Shown in pieces: positions 54,396-63,961 of a stretch of 64,000 nucleotides of DNA; position 1 is the first letter of the stretch; each line of letters starts with the position of its first letter. Made by a program: the position numbers and the translations under genes. The notes beneath the pieces are model-generated. The model worked only from the letters and a program-made list of their open reading frames with translations, ran no database searches and was not told the origin of the DNA. Source of the stretch: Desulfosarcina alkanivorans (GTDB taxonomy: Bacteria; Desulfobacterota; Desulfobacteria; Desulfobacterales; Desulfosarcinaceae); the NCBI RefSeq assembly GCF_009688945.1, contig NZ_AP021874.1, positions 2,852,001-2,916,000 of the forward strand, written 5' to 3'.

Positions 54396-57317
54396 ATGAC
54401 GCAACCAGATGAAAACAAGGACACGGTTTCCCTGATGACCGAACGCCTGCTTTGCGGCCCGGCCAGACCGGGTCAGGCGTTCTGCATGCCGGGCAGCAAT
54501 TATGACGAACTTTACCGCATGGCAAGACGGATCAAGGCTTTTTTCAGCAGCCGGAAGGACGACGGCAAACCGGTCTGCCTCTGTTCCGATGACCGCACGG
54601 TAATGGCGGCCGCCCTCCTGGCCTCTCTGGCCGGTGGACCGGAACTGCTGATCCCCCATACCCTGTCGGCCGCCGCCCTCGCGGACCTGCACCGGCTGAC
54701 CGGCTTCACCAGCGCCATCGGCCGGTCCGGCGACCATGTGCCGGCCGGGGTTGCATCAATCGACGTGGACACCCTGGTGGACGAGGCGGAGTCCCTGGCC
54801 GCCGGAGAGGTGCTGACCCCGGACAGCCCCTGGGTCCGTCTGTTCGCCGGCGGCTTCGGCGACAGCGCGCGCCTCTGGTCCAAAACCCCCCGCAACCTGC
54901 TGGGCGAAGTGGACTATCTGGTCAGGCGCTACGAAATAGGCAGCAGCGACCGTATCCTCTCCACTGACCCGCCCCTGCATATTCGCGGGCTGTTACACGC
55001 CGTGCTGATCCCCCTGGCGGTATCGGCGCGGGTGGCGGCAGTGACCCCGTCCCATCCCGAAGCGATCCGCCAGCAGATGGCCGCCGCGTCTCCGACCATT
55101 TTCGTGAGTGTCCCCGCCCACTACCGCGCCCTGGCGGACAACCCGCCGGAACGGGGCGCCCTGCGGCTGGCCTTTTGCGTGTCCGGCACCCTGGACGATG
55201 CCGACGGCGAGGCCTTTTCCCGTGCAACGGAAACGGACCTGGTGGAGATATACGGTTCCACGGCAACGGGCGGCATCGCCACCCGCTGCCGTGCCGGAGG
55301 CGAAGCGGGGTTCACCCCCTACGCCTGCATCCAATGGCGGGTGGCCGGCAACCGCCTGGACGTGCGTTCATCCTTTCTTTCCGACGCGTTGCCGGTGCGC
55401 GACAGCGGATGGTATACCATCGCCGACCGGGTGAAAGCGCATGCGGACGGGTTCGTGGTCTCCGACCCGGCAGCGCCTCGTGTGGTCAAATTCGAACCGG
55501 CCGGGCTGAACGTACCCGTGGATGAGACCAAAACCCTTCAGGAACTGGGAGCCGACCATGGCATCGACATCCGGGCCGACTGCGGCGGCATGGGGGTCTG
55601 CGGCAAATGCCGTGTGCTGGTCCATCCGCAGACGAATTTCTCGCCCCTCTCCGATGCGGAACTGGACGTACTCACACCGGACCAGATGGCCGACGGGTCG
55701 CGCCTTGCCTGCCAGGCCCGGGCCACCGGGACGGCAAGGGTCACCATCCCCGACACCCTGGCGGAAAGTGCCGAGACCCGCGGCAAGACGGGCATTGCCG
55801 GCAGCTATCCGGCGGACCCCATGATCCGGCGGTTCAGCGTGGACGGCCCTTCGCCGGGCCTGAAAACGGACCACACGCCCGAAAGCCTGGTGGACTGGCT
55901 GGCCGACCAGGTGGGGGAAAGGGCGGCCTCGATGGCCGATCCCGCGGCCCTGCGCCAGTTAAGCCGCTACCGCGACAGCCTGAAGGCCTTCACCCTGGTG
56001 GTGCACGGGGAGACCGGCATACGCCGCCTCCTAAAAGGGGATCACACCGTCAGCCTCGGGTTTGCCGTCGATCTGGGCACCACGTCGGTGGCAGGCTACC
56101 TGTGCGACTTGAGGACGGGAAAGCTGCTGGCCGCGGACGCCTGCGTCAACCCCCAGCGACGGTTCGGTGAGGATGTCATCAGCCGGATCAGCCGGATCAA
56201 CGAAAAGGAATCGCATCTGGAACAATTCCAGCGACTGGCCGCAGAAGGCATCAATATTCTCATGACCCGCTGCCTGGAGCAGGCCGGCGCCCCCCATGCC
56301 GCCATCGACGAGGTGGCCGTATGCGGCAACACCACCATGCAGCAGGTTTTTGCCGGATGGCACCCCAACGGGTTAGGGGTATTCCCCTATTTCCCCCTGA
56401 CGCTGACGCCGCCGGTGTTCAACGCCGGGGACCTGGGGTTGGCCACCGACCCGGCCGTGCCCGTATTTCTCATGCCGGTCGTATCGGGTTTTGTGGGCGG
56501 CGACACCATGGCCGCCATCCTGGCGGACCGTCCCCACGAACGGGACGAAACCAGCCTCATCGTGGACATTGGCACCAACGGCGAGGTGGTGCTGGGCAAC
56601 CGGGAGGGGTTGTGGGCCACCAGCTGCGCCACCGGCCCGGCGCTTGAGGGCGCCCAGATATCCTGCGGCATGCGGGCGGTGTCCGGCGCCATCCACCGCG
56701 CCTGGCCGGACGAAAACCTTGGCCGCGTTGCCTACGAGGTGCTGGGAAATGATGGCCGCAATCGGCCCATGGGGCTCTGCGGTTCGGGCATCATCGACGC
56801 CATCGCCGCCCTGCGCCAGCTCGGAGTGATCCGTCCCAATGGTCGACTGGACGAAGCGCGTGACGGCGTGGTGTCCGACCAAGGGGGCATCGGGAGATAT
56901 TACACCCTGGCCGACAAGGATCAGAGCGCCACCGGCAATGAGATTTCCGTCAGCCTGAAGGACGTTCGCCAGATTCAGCTGGCCAAGGGGGCCCTTTGCA
57001 CGGGCATTGAATTTCTCATGCGCAAGGCCGGCATCGGAAAAATCGACCGGACGATCCTCACCGGTGCCTTCGGAGCCCGCTTCAACTGGAAAAACGCCCT
57101 TGCCATCGGCATGCTGCCGCCGGCCGCCGCCCGGGGCGAGGTCATTCCCAGGGAGAACCTGGCCGGCGTGGGGGTGGTAATGGCCCTGCTGGACCAAAAC
57201 CTGAGATCGGAAGCGCGCACCCTCTGCCGCCGTATCCGCTATCTGGAGCTGGCCTCCGAGCCCGATTTTGCCATGGCGTTTGCCCTGGCTACGGGGTTTC
57301 CGGAAATTGAAGGATAG
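54396..57317 (+). CDS. Degenerate adenylate-forming domain fused to ferredoxin and RACo-type corrinoid activator
   Basis: A 973-residue protein. Residues about 1-355 resemble the large domain of adenylate-forming (ANL) enzymes: EIYGSTATGGIATR matches the A5 motif and GWYTIADRV the A7 motif. The ATP loop is degenerate (FAGGFGDSARLWSK), and the C-terminal ANL domain with the catalytic lysine is absent. At about 363-450 is a 2Fe-2S ferredoxin (ADCGGMGVCGKCRV with a later LACQA), then from about 530 a RACo-type ASKHA domain (FAVDLGTTSVAGY, IVDIGTNGEVVLGN, LTGAFGARFNW). RACo proteins reduce Co(II) corrinoids to the active state using ATP. No corrinoid methyltransferase gene is adjacent. ATG 54396 is chosen; GTG 54333 and ATG 54435 are alternatives. 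Confidence 0.85.
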   Translation: MTQPDENKDTVSLMTERLLCGPARPGQAFCMPGSNYDELYRMARRIKAFFSSRKDDGKPVCLCSDDRTVMAAALLASLAGGPELLIPHTLSAAALADLHRLTGFTSAIGRSGDHVPAGVASIDVDTLVDEAESLAAGEVLTPDSPWVRLFAGGFGDSARLWSKTPRNLLGEVDYLVRRYEIGSSDRILSTDPPLHIRGLLHAVLIPLAVSARVAAVTPSHPEAIRQQMAAASPTIFVSVPAHYRALADNPPERGALRLAFCVSGTLDDADGEAFSRATETDLVEIYGSTATGGIATRCRAGGEAGFTPYACIQWRVAGNRLDVRSSFLSDALPVRDSGWYTIADRVKAHADGFVVSDPAAPRVVKFEPAGLNVPVDETKTLQELGADHGIDIRADCGGMGVCGKCRVLVHPQTNFSPLSDAELDVLTPDQMADGSRLACQARATGTARVTIPDTLAESAETRGKTGIAGSYPADPMIRRFSVDGPSPGLKTDHTPESLVDWLADQVGERAASMADPAALRQLSRYRDSLKAFTLVVHGETGIRRLLKGDHTVSLGFAVDLGTTSVAGYLCDLRTGKLLAADACVNPQRRFGEDVISRISRINEKESHLEQFQRLAAEGINILMTRCLEQAGAPHAAIDEVAVCGNTTMQQVFAGWHPNGLGVFPYFPLTLTPPVFNAGDLGLATDPAVPVFLMPVVSGFVGGDTMAAILADRPHERDETSLIVDIGTNGEVVLGNREGLWATSCATGPALEGAQISCGMRAVSGAIHRAWPDENLGRVAYEVLGNDGRNRPMGLCGSGIIDAIAALRQLGVIRPNGRLDEARDGVVSDQGGIGRYYTLADKDQSATGNEISVSLKDVRQIQLAKGALCTGIEFLMRKAGIGKIDRTILTGAFGARFNWKNALAIGMLPPAAARGEVIPRENLAGVGVVMALLDQNLRSEARTLCRRIRYLELASEPDFAMAFALATGFPEIEG

Positions 57318-57350
57318 CCTTCAGCCTATTTACCTGATTCTTCTTTTGTA

Positions 57351-57431
57351 ACCGTTCACGGTTTACAGTTACCGGTTCACGGTTAAGAAAAAATGAAGGC
57401 AGCGGGTAACCGTAAACCGATAACCGTGAAC
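57351..57431. repeat. Inverted/direct short repeats of an ACCGTTCACGGTT motif
   Basis: GTTCACGGTTTACAGTTACC and GGTTCACGGTTA at 57354-57385 pair with GGTAACCGTAAACCG and TAACCGTGAAC at 57404-57431. It lies between convergent genes (RACo fusion and RidA) and may act as a transcription end or be a low-complexity repeat. Confidence 0.6.
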
Positions 57432-57489
57432 TAATACCTTTTCTTTCGCCACGGACCAACACAGACAAGGGCCATTTCAGTTACTGCTA

Positions 57490-57873
57490 TCAGTCTATCA
57501 ATGCCGTACACTTGATCTCCACGCACCCGCCCTTGGGCAGCGCACTCACCTCGACGGCGGCGCGCGCGGGTTTATGCGCTGGAAAATACTCGGCGTAGAT
57601 GGCGTTGAAGTCCATGAACCGGTCCATATCGGTGAGAAAAACTTCCACGACGGTCGCCTGCTCCAGGCTGCTGCCGGCGGCGACAAGGATCTGCTTCACG
57701 TTTTCGAGGGCCTGGCGCGCCTGGCTTTCCAGGTCCTCCCCCACCAGGTTCCCGGTAGCCGGGTCCATGCCCAGCTGGCCGCTGACAAAAACGAACGGTG
57801 CGGCAACCACGGCCTGTGAATAGGGGCCGATGGCCGCCGGGGCGCTGTCGGTGTGAACCGTTTTTAAACTCAT
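57490..57873 (-). CDS. RidA-family enamine/imine deaminase
   Basis: A 127-residue protein with the YjgF/RidA pattern: SAPAAIGPYSQAVVA, then FVSGQLGMDPATGNLVGEDL, and the C-terminal ARAAVEVSALPKGGCVEIKC with the key arginine. It clears reactive 2-aminoacrylate and similar imines formed by PLP enzymes. AAGGAG precedes the ATG. Confidence 0.92.
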   Translation of the reverse strand: MSLKTVHTDSAPAAIGPYSQAVVAAPFVFVSGQLGMDPATGNLVGEDLESQARQALENVKQILVAAGSSLEQATVVEVFLTDMDRFMDFNAIYAEYFPAHKPARAAVEVSALPKGGCVEIKCTALID

Positions 57874-58008
57874 GATAACGCTCCTTTATTCATCTTCGAA
57901 GTTGATGCCAACTTTTACGTGACGATTTCGGATGATGACGAATCGGTGCTGGCCGAGGCCGTGACCGCCTCCGATCTGACCCGGCGGCATCGTTGGCGAA
58001 CATGGACG

Positions 58009-58605
58009 CTACCCCTGGCGATTCGACAACGCCTGGACCATGGCCTTACCGGCTTCGTAGGCCTCTTTCAATGCGGCCGGGGATTCCTGAATCTGTCCTT
58101 CGGTTTCGATGTTCTTGTACAACAGGGATTTCCACAACTGCATATCCAGCGCATCCATGAAATATTTTACGCTCAACTGTGCGCCTTCAAACAGCCGTTT
58201 TCCCTTGGTGGACCCGACGGAGATAAACAGGCCTTTCCGGGGATAGTTTTTCTGGCCGAAGGGTTTTTTGTCTATCCAATATTTTTTTACCCAGAGGGAG
58301 TTGCAGCGATCCATCAGGATCTTGGTATGGGCGCTGACCGTGTAAAAAAAAATCGGTGACGCCAGCATCAACCCGTCGGTGCGCTGCAGCAGGGATTCGA
58401 CAGGCCCGAAATCATCCTTGATGACACAGGACCCGGCTTTTTTACACCCGTATATTTCCAGGCAGGGAGACATCTTCAAATCCCGCAACACGATTTCAGT
58501 GACCTGCGCACCGGCATCGCGCGCACCGGCGACGGCATGGTTGAGCAGGGTTGAGGTATTGCCTTTTCGGCGCGGGCTTCCAAATACGGCGGCGATCTCT
58601 ATCAT
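58009..58605 (-). CDS. NADPH-dependent FMN reductase/flavodoxin-fold protein
   Basis: A 198-residue flavoprotein: EIAAVFGSPRRKGNTSTLLN (flavin phosphate loop), cysteines in MSPCLEIYGCKKAGSCVIKD, and LMLASPIFFYTVSAHTKILM. It is the same family as the gene at 21934 but not a close copy. It probably reduces a quinone, metal or thiol-linked substrate. Confidence 0.88.
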   Translation of the reverse strand: MIEIAAVFGSPRRKGNTSTLLNHAVAGARDAGAQVTEIVLRDLKMSPCLEIYGCKKAGSCVIKDDFGPVESLLQRTDGLMLASPIFFYTVSAHTKILMDRCNSLWVKKYWIDKKPFGQKNYPRKGLFISVGSTKGKRLFEGAQLSVKYFMDALDMQLWKSLLYKNIETEGQIQESPAALKEAYEAGKAMVQALSNRQG

Positions 58606-58823
58606 GGTGCACGTCCTTTGGGTTACGTGGATTCAACGCAGGCGGCCGGGGAATATCGGGGCCGGAGGGTCACCGGGAGCCGGCGGCATGGCGGAGATCT
58701 ATCATTTTCAACCGCTAAAAATCAACCGGCGGCCCGGTCCGCCGGTCGAATCAGAACGCGACGGCGCTGGCGGGCATTTTTTTTCAGCTTTCATTCTCTA
58801 CCGTTTCAGGTAAGCTTAATGCA

Positions 58824-59891
58824 ATGAAAAACACCCCTTCCATTAAAGATGGCCTGTCACAGATTGGCCGTCTGAACCCGCATCTGGCAGACGAACTGGC
58901 CAAGATCCCCGAGATCCGGAAAGGACAGACAAGGTCATCACGCCTGGCCCTTCACACCCTCCTGGCCCTCTACCGGCTCGCCCCGGACCGATTCGATCGG
59001 ATGTTTGCGTGCATGGACACCATCGGCCTGCCTGCGCATCGGAATTTTTGTACGCCGCTTCAGGCCTTGTTCTGGATGGTCCAGGATAGACGGCTGGAGG
59101 CGTCCGGCCTGCTGCTGGGACTCAACATTGTTCAGACGGCGGGCCCCGATGGGGGCTGCCGGATCGGCATGCGCCCGGACCCGGACGACGGATGGACCGG
59201 CACCCCTTCAACCGGCACCGGTCCGGCATATACCCTGGAAAAAGTTCTTGACGCGGCCTGGAATGGCGAGACCGTGCTGATGCTCGGCCCCGTGATCCGT
59301 GAAATCATTCAACGCTTGACGACTGCGGCGGAAGCGGAAGAATACGCCGTGCTCGCGAAACGGCACAGCACCCGGCAGCTGCAGGGCTATATCATGGACG
59401 ATTTTCTGAGAAAAAAAGAGGTGTTCAACACCAGTGACTGGGGTACGATACAAACGGCCCTGAAACAGTCCCGCTGGAAACGGTTTTATACGGTTGCCGA
59501 CCGCCTGAATTCGCCGGAGCTCATCAGCTATTACATCAATAACTTCTTCTCATTTCGCAAAACCCCCGCCAGCGGCGTCTATTGCACCTTTTTCAAGAAA
59601 ACCGCCCAGTGCACCGGGGCGGCCTATTTTGCACAGTTCATGCTGAAGCGTGCCGGCTACCGGACCTTTCTGAGAAGTGTCAAATGGGACGAAGATCCCT
59701 GGGACGGTCTCCACACCGGGTCGGGCATCATCCTCGAGGACGGGCGTTACCTGCTTGTCGCCAACTATACGGGAATCAATGCCATGGACGGCCCCTTTGA
59801 CGACATTGAGAGCCTGGACCGTCGGCTGTCATGCAACAGGAGAATAATTGGCAGCAAATGGGGCGCCTATTTTCCACCACGCTACTTTTAA
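58824..59891 (+). CDS. Unrecognised protein, possibly transglutaminase-like fold
   Basis: A 355-residue soluble protein. The C-terminal half has KKTAQCTGAAYFAQFMLKRA, then DGLHTGSGIILEDGRYLLVA, a Cys...His...(Asp/Asn) order reminiscent of transglutaminase-like cysteine enzymes. The N-terminal half (about 1-150) has no known motif. No signal peptide. The start is the first ATG of the frame. The fold idea is tentative. Confidence 0.6.
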   Translation: MKNTPSIKDGLSQIGRLNPHLADELAKIPEIRKGQTRSSRLALHTLLALYRLAPDRFDRMFACMDTIGLPAHRNFCTPLQALFWMVQDRRLEASGLLLGLNIVQTAGPDGGCRIGMRPDPDDGWTGTPSTGTGPAYTLEKVLDAAWNGETVLMLGPVIREIIQRLTTAAEAEEYAVLAKRHSTRQLQGYIMDDFLRKKEVFNTSDWGTIQTALKQSRWKRFYTVADRLNSPELISYYINNFFSFRKTPASGVYCTFFKKTAQCTGAAYFAQFMLKRAGYRTFLRSVKWDEDPWDGLHTGSGIILEDGRYLLVANYTGINAMDGPFDDIESLDRRLSCNRRIIGSKWGAYFPPRYF

Positions 59892-60033
59892 GAGAAATGA
59901 AGCGGTCGATGGTTTCCGAATCCGGGATCGCCCCGGAAAAGACGGGATCACCGGCGCCGCAGGTCTCCGGCACCCTTTATGAATGGAAATGGGTTTCTTT
60001 TGCAGGCATTCGCCCGCTCTCGGTCTGAGCGCA

Positions 60034-60378
60034 TCAGCAGGTCAGATGAAAGCACGCACCGACCGACTCCCCCTTCGCCAGCCGATGGTTGTAAATGGCG
60101 ATGGCCCGGGAATTGGGTCTGGCGATGAATTCAATGCCCCGTTCGCCGAGAAAGGGCATCAGGTTGGCTTCCGGGCGCATTCGCCCGCTGGTGCCCGTGC
60201 CGGCCACAATCAATGCCGGGCCGGCGTCGACGAGGGAAAGGATATCGTCAACGGCCAGCACATGGCCCCGCTGCCGCCACCATCCCTCCTGGACACGGCC
60301 GTCGGGAAAGATGAACAGGTCGGACGTATAGGTCCGGCCGTCAATGGTCATCACACCGAATGCGGTGCTGTCGATCAT
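60034..60378 (-). CDS. Mth938/DUF498-like protein
   Basis: A 114-residue protein: DSTAFGVMTIDGRTYTSDLF, PALIVAGTGTSGRMRPEANL, and IARPNSRAIAIYNHRL match the Mth938/NDUFAF3-like fold. These are small proteins of unclear biochemical role, in eukaryotes linked to complex I assembly. ATG 60378 has AGGAG five bases before; the frame extends to 60393 without support. Confidence 0.82.
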   Translation of the reverse strand: MIDSTAFGVMTIDGRTYTSDLFIFPDGRVQEGWWRQRGHVLAVDDILSLVDAGPALIVAGTGTSGRMRPEANLMPFLGERGIEFIARPNSRAIAIYNHRLAKGESVGACFHLTC

Positions 60379-60583
60379 GGTCTCTCCTGTCAACGCATAT
60401 GATGAACCGGGCCACGGTCCATCGGAAGATTCGGTCGGGCGACCTCGTCACGCCAAAAATCCTTACACCCACAAGGTAACGAAGAAATCCTGTTTTTCAA
60501 CCCGTTTTGAATGTCCGTGACAAGGGGGTGAAAGGGAACGCAGGCGTCTGACTTTTCCGGAACGGTCAAGGCGTTGAAAAAGG

Positions 60584-63500
60584 TCAAGCGGTCGGGTTGC
60601 CCCCGTCCAGCACGCGGCGAACGATTCCGGCCAGATCCGCTTCCACGATGGGTTTGTAGATAAAGGCCTGGATCCCCCTTTCCTGCGCCTTCTCTGCGGA
60701 CATGTGGATGCTGTATCCCGTGCTGATGATGATGGGCAGCCCCGGCTTGATTTTCAACAGTTCGGCAGCCAGCCGGTCTCCGGTCATGTGGGGCATGGTC
60801 ATATCGGTAAGCACCAGATCGATGGCCTGGGGCGCATCCCGAAACAGGTCCAGGGCTTCCGTTCCGCTGCTGGCGGTTGACACCCGGTAGCCCAGCTTTT
60901 CCAGCAGGTGCCGACCCACATCGATCAGTGCCGGTTCGTCATCGACCAGCAGGATACGCTCACTGCCGCCGGGAAGTTCGGAATCCACCTCCTGCTCGAC
61001 GGCAACCGGTTGAACGGCTGACGGGATGTAAACATTGAATGTGGTGCCGGTGCCCGGTTCGCTGTATGCGTAAATGGCCCCGCCATAGCTCTTGACGATC
61101 CCGTGGACCACCGACAGTCCCAGCCCCGTGCCCTTGCCCTTCTCCTTGGTGGTGAAGTAGGGATCGTATATCTTTTGCATGATTTCAGGGGGAATGCCCC
61201 TGCCGGTGTCCTGAACGCTGAGTTTCAGATATTCGCCCGGATGCAGTCCGGGGTGCATCCGAATGTCCCGGTCGGAGAGCCGAACCTGCGAGACGCTGAC
61301 GGTCAGGCAGCCGCCATCGGAATCCATGGCATGGCCGGCGTTGGTGCTCAGGTTCATGACGATCTGATGGATCTGGGTCGGGTCGGCCATGACAGGGTCG
61401 ATGCCGGGGCTGATTTGCTGTTTTATGTCGATGGTGGCGGGCATCAATGACCGCAGCAGCCTCAGCGCCTCCTTGACCAGGGGAGCAACCTGCAGGGGAC
61501 GCAGGTCGCGCTCATCCTTGCGGCTGAAGGTCAGAATCTGTGCGACCAGATCCCGGGCGCGCAGTCCGGCTTTGAGAATCTGCCTCAAATGGCTGTGCAC
61601 CCTGGAATCCGGATCCACCTCCGGAAGGGACAGCTCGGAATATCCAATCACGGCCGCGAGGATATTGTTGAAATCATGGGCAATGCCGCCGGCCAGGGTT
61701 CCGATGGCCTCCATTTTCTGGGCTTGGAGCAACGCCTCACCCAAACGCTTGGTCTCCTTTTCCGCTTTTTTGCGCTCAGTGATGTCCTGCACAAATGCAA
61801 TTGAAAATTGCCGGTCGTCATATTCGAGCAGATTGGAAGAAATTACCACGGGTATTTCAAGGCCGTCTTTACGCCGGTGGATCGTATCAAACGAATCCGC
61901 TTTCTTCTTACAAAGGGTTTGCCATACGTCTTCCCAATTGTCACGGTTGACCTGCGGGTCGATGTCGAAAACGGACAGGGCGGTCAGTTCTTCCATGGAG
62001 TATCCGAGGGTGCGGGCGGCTTTCTCGTTTACATTGAGGATCCGGGCGTTCGAACCGATCCGAAAGATACCGATGGCAGCCTTATCAAAGCTGAACTGGG
62101 TGAGACGAAGAGCGGCCTCCAACCGGCGACGGTCGGTGACGTCCATCCACATGCCATTAAAAACGGTCTCTGCACCGGTCCTTTGGAAGGTTGCATGGGC
62201 CGAAAACCAGATGCGGTCTCCGGAAGGTTTGACCAACCGGCCTTCATATTGCCAGTTGTGCTGATGAGTGACCGCCCCGCGGATGGAGGCCATGAAACGG
62301 TTTCTTTCGCTGTCAGGCATACACCGGGTGAATTTATCGAAAAACGTGCCCTCGGCGCTCTCGACACCAAAAATTTCCAATGCCTTCGGGCTTACATAAC
62401 GACAGGTAAACACGTGGTCGTAAGTGGCGCTGAGCTGGAAGACCACCCCGGGGACATTGGCGGTAACGTCTTTGAGCTGTTTCTCGTTCTCACGGATTTT
62501 TTGTTGCTGGGCATATGCGTCGGTGACATCCCGGAACACCAGCACGACCCCGACCATGCGCCCGTCGGGATGGAGGATGGGCGCCCCGCTGTCGGCAATC
62601 TGGTATTCCCGGCCATCCCTGCGGATCAGCACGGTGTGATTGGCCAGACCGACGATCTTCCCGTTGGCCAGTACTTCCTCCACCGGACTGACAACCGGCT
62701 GTCGCGTGTGGGCGTTGACGATTTGAAAGACCTCTGACAGCCGCCGGCCGCTGGCTTCTGTCGACGACCACCCGGTCAACTGCTCGGCAATGGGGTTCAT
62801 CCGGACAACGGCCCCTGAGGCATCGGTGGCAATAACGGCATCACCGATGGAATCCAGGGTAATTCGCATGCGGGTCTCGCTGGCCACAAGGGCCTTTTCG
62901 CGCCGGCTGATCATCCGGGCCATGTGCTCGAGGCCCTGGGCCAGATGCATGAATTCTGCGGTTTTGGGCGGCGGCCAGTGCAGGTCATACCTTCCCCGGG
63001 CGATGCGTTGCGCCTGTTCGCCATAGGCGCGAAAGGTCCGGGAAAGATTGCCGGCCTGCAGCCAGGCCACCCCCAGGGCCAGCATCAGGGCCGAAACCAA
63101 TCCTAAACCAATCATTCCAAAAGCGGCGCGCAGGGGTTGATAGGCCGCCTGAATCGGCTGGGCGACCAGAACGTACCAGCCCAGCTCGCTGACATCGACC
63201 ATCGTTCCCAAAAACCGCTTGCCGTCCAGTTCGAAGGCACTGGATGCAAATACGCCATCGCCGCTGGCAGTGCCAGCGGGGAGCTCCGTCAAAGACAGCC
63301 GCTGCCCCCAGCGCAGCCGCTGTGAATCCGCCACGATGCGGCCCTGCCGGTCCAGAACCATGGTGAACAGGCCGGCTTCCAGCGGCAGGTGGCTGATGAA
63401 TTCGGAAAACCGGTCCAGTGTGATTTCGCCGATGACCGCGCTGCCTGACAATGGGATGGTCAGCGCCACCGCCAACCGGCTGCTGGCAGTGGAAAGAAAT

Positions 63501-63961
63501 GTTTCCGACCAGGCGGGCTTTCCCTGATGATGGGCCGGGTTCAGAAAGCCTCGACCGGAAAGATCCATGCCCAGCAGGTCATCGCGCTTTGACCGGCGCA
63601 GGAGGGCAAGACCGACGCTGTAAATGGTTTCATCCCGGTGGGAGGCAAGGTAGATGGTCTCGAAGATTTCACCGTTGCCGCATTGGGCATCCAGCAGGGC
63701 CGTCAACTGGGATGGCCGCTGGGGCCCCCGGGACTCCACGAAGTCGGCCAGGGCAGCCAGCTGACGCTCGCCGCCTTTCAGGTGGTCCGATACCTGGCCG
63801 GCTATGGCCCGGGCCAGGCCTTGATGCTGAACACCGATATTGGCGCGCATCTGGGGCATCAGGAACTGCCACACGAGAGCGGCGATAATCACCACCGGCA
63901 GGGCGGCCACCAATGCAAACTGCAGAGACAGATAGCGGCGAAGCGACATCGGTGATTTCAT
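60584..63961 (-). CDS. Hybrid histidine kinase with Cache-like sensor, PAS domains and receiver
   Basis: A 1125-residue membrane sensor. Helix 1 (LQFALVAALPVVIIAALVWQ), a periplasmic Cache-like sensor to about 280, helix 2 (GLGLVSALMLALGVAWLQAG), HAMP, and three PAS domains (the first containing ITLDSIGDAVIATDASGAVV). The phosphoacceptor motif LAGGIAHDFNNILAAVIG is at about 760, the ATPase has DTGRGIPPEIMQKIYDPYFT and GKGTGLGLS, and the receiver domain ends the protein (VLTDMTMPHM, aspartate near 1049). ATG 63961 has GGAG upstream, so the gene is complete, its 5' end 40 bases from the window edge. Confidence 0.92.
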   Translation of the reverse strand: MKSPMSLRRYLSLQFALVAALPVVIIAALVWQFLMPQMRANIGVQHQGLARAIAGQVSDHLKGGERQLAALADFVESRGPQRPSQLTALLDAQCGNGEIFETIYLASHRDETIYSVGLALLRRSKRDDLLGMDLSGRGFLNPAHHQGKPAWSETFLSTASSRLAVALTIPLSGSAVIGEITLDRFSEFISHLPLEAGLFTMVLDRQGRIVADSQRLRWGQRLSLTELPAGTASGDGVFASSAFELDGKRFLGTMVDVSELGWYVLVAQPIQAAYQPLRAAFGMIGLGLVSALMLALGVAWLQAGNLSRTFRAYGEQAQRIARGRYDLHWPPPKTAEFMHLAQGLEHMARMISRREKALVASETRMRITLDSIGDAVIATDASGAVVRMNPIAEQLTGWSSTEASGRRLSEVFQIVNAHTRQPVVSPVEEVLANGKIVGLANHTVLIRRDGREYQIADSGAPILHPDGRMVGVVLVFRDVTDAYAQQQKIRENEKQLKDVTANVPGVVFQLSATYDHVFTCRYVSPKALEIFGVESAEGTFFDKFTRCMPDSERNRFMASIRGAVTHQHNWQYEGRLVKPSGDRIWFSAHATFQRTGAETVFNGMWMDVTDRRRLEAALRLTQFSFDKAAIGIFRIGSNARILNVNEKAARTLGYSMEELTALSVFDIDPQVNRDNWEDVWQTLCKKKADSFDTIHRRKDGLEIPVVISSNLLEYDDRQFSIAFVQDITERKKAEKETKRLGEALLQAQKMEAIGTLAGGIAHDFNNILAAVIGYSELSLPEVDPDSRVHSHLRQILKAGLRARDLVAQILTFSRKDERDLRPLQVAPLVKEALRLLRSLMPATIDIKQQISPGIDPVMADPTQIHQIVMNLSTNAGHAMDSDGGCLTVSVSQVRLSDRDIRMHPGLHPGEYLKLSVQDTGRGIPPEIMQKIYDPYFTTKEKGKGTGLGLSVVHGIVKSYGGAIYAYSEPGTGTTFNVYIPSAVQPVAVEQEVDSELPGGSERILLVDDEPALIDVGRHLLEKLGYRVSTASSGTEALDLFRDAPQAIDLVLTDMTMPHMTGDRLAAELLKIKPGLPIIISTGYSIHMSAEKAQERGIQAFIYKPIVEADLAGIVRRVLDGGNPTA

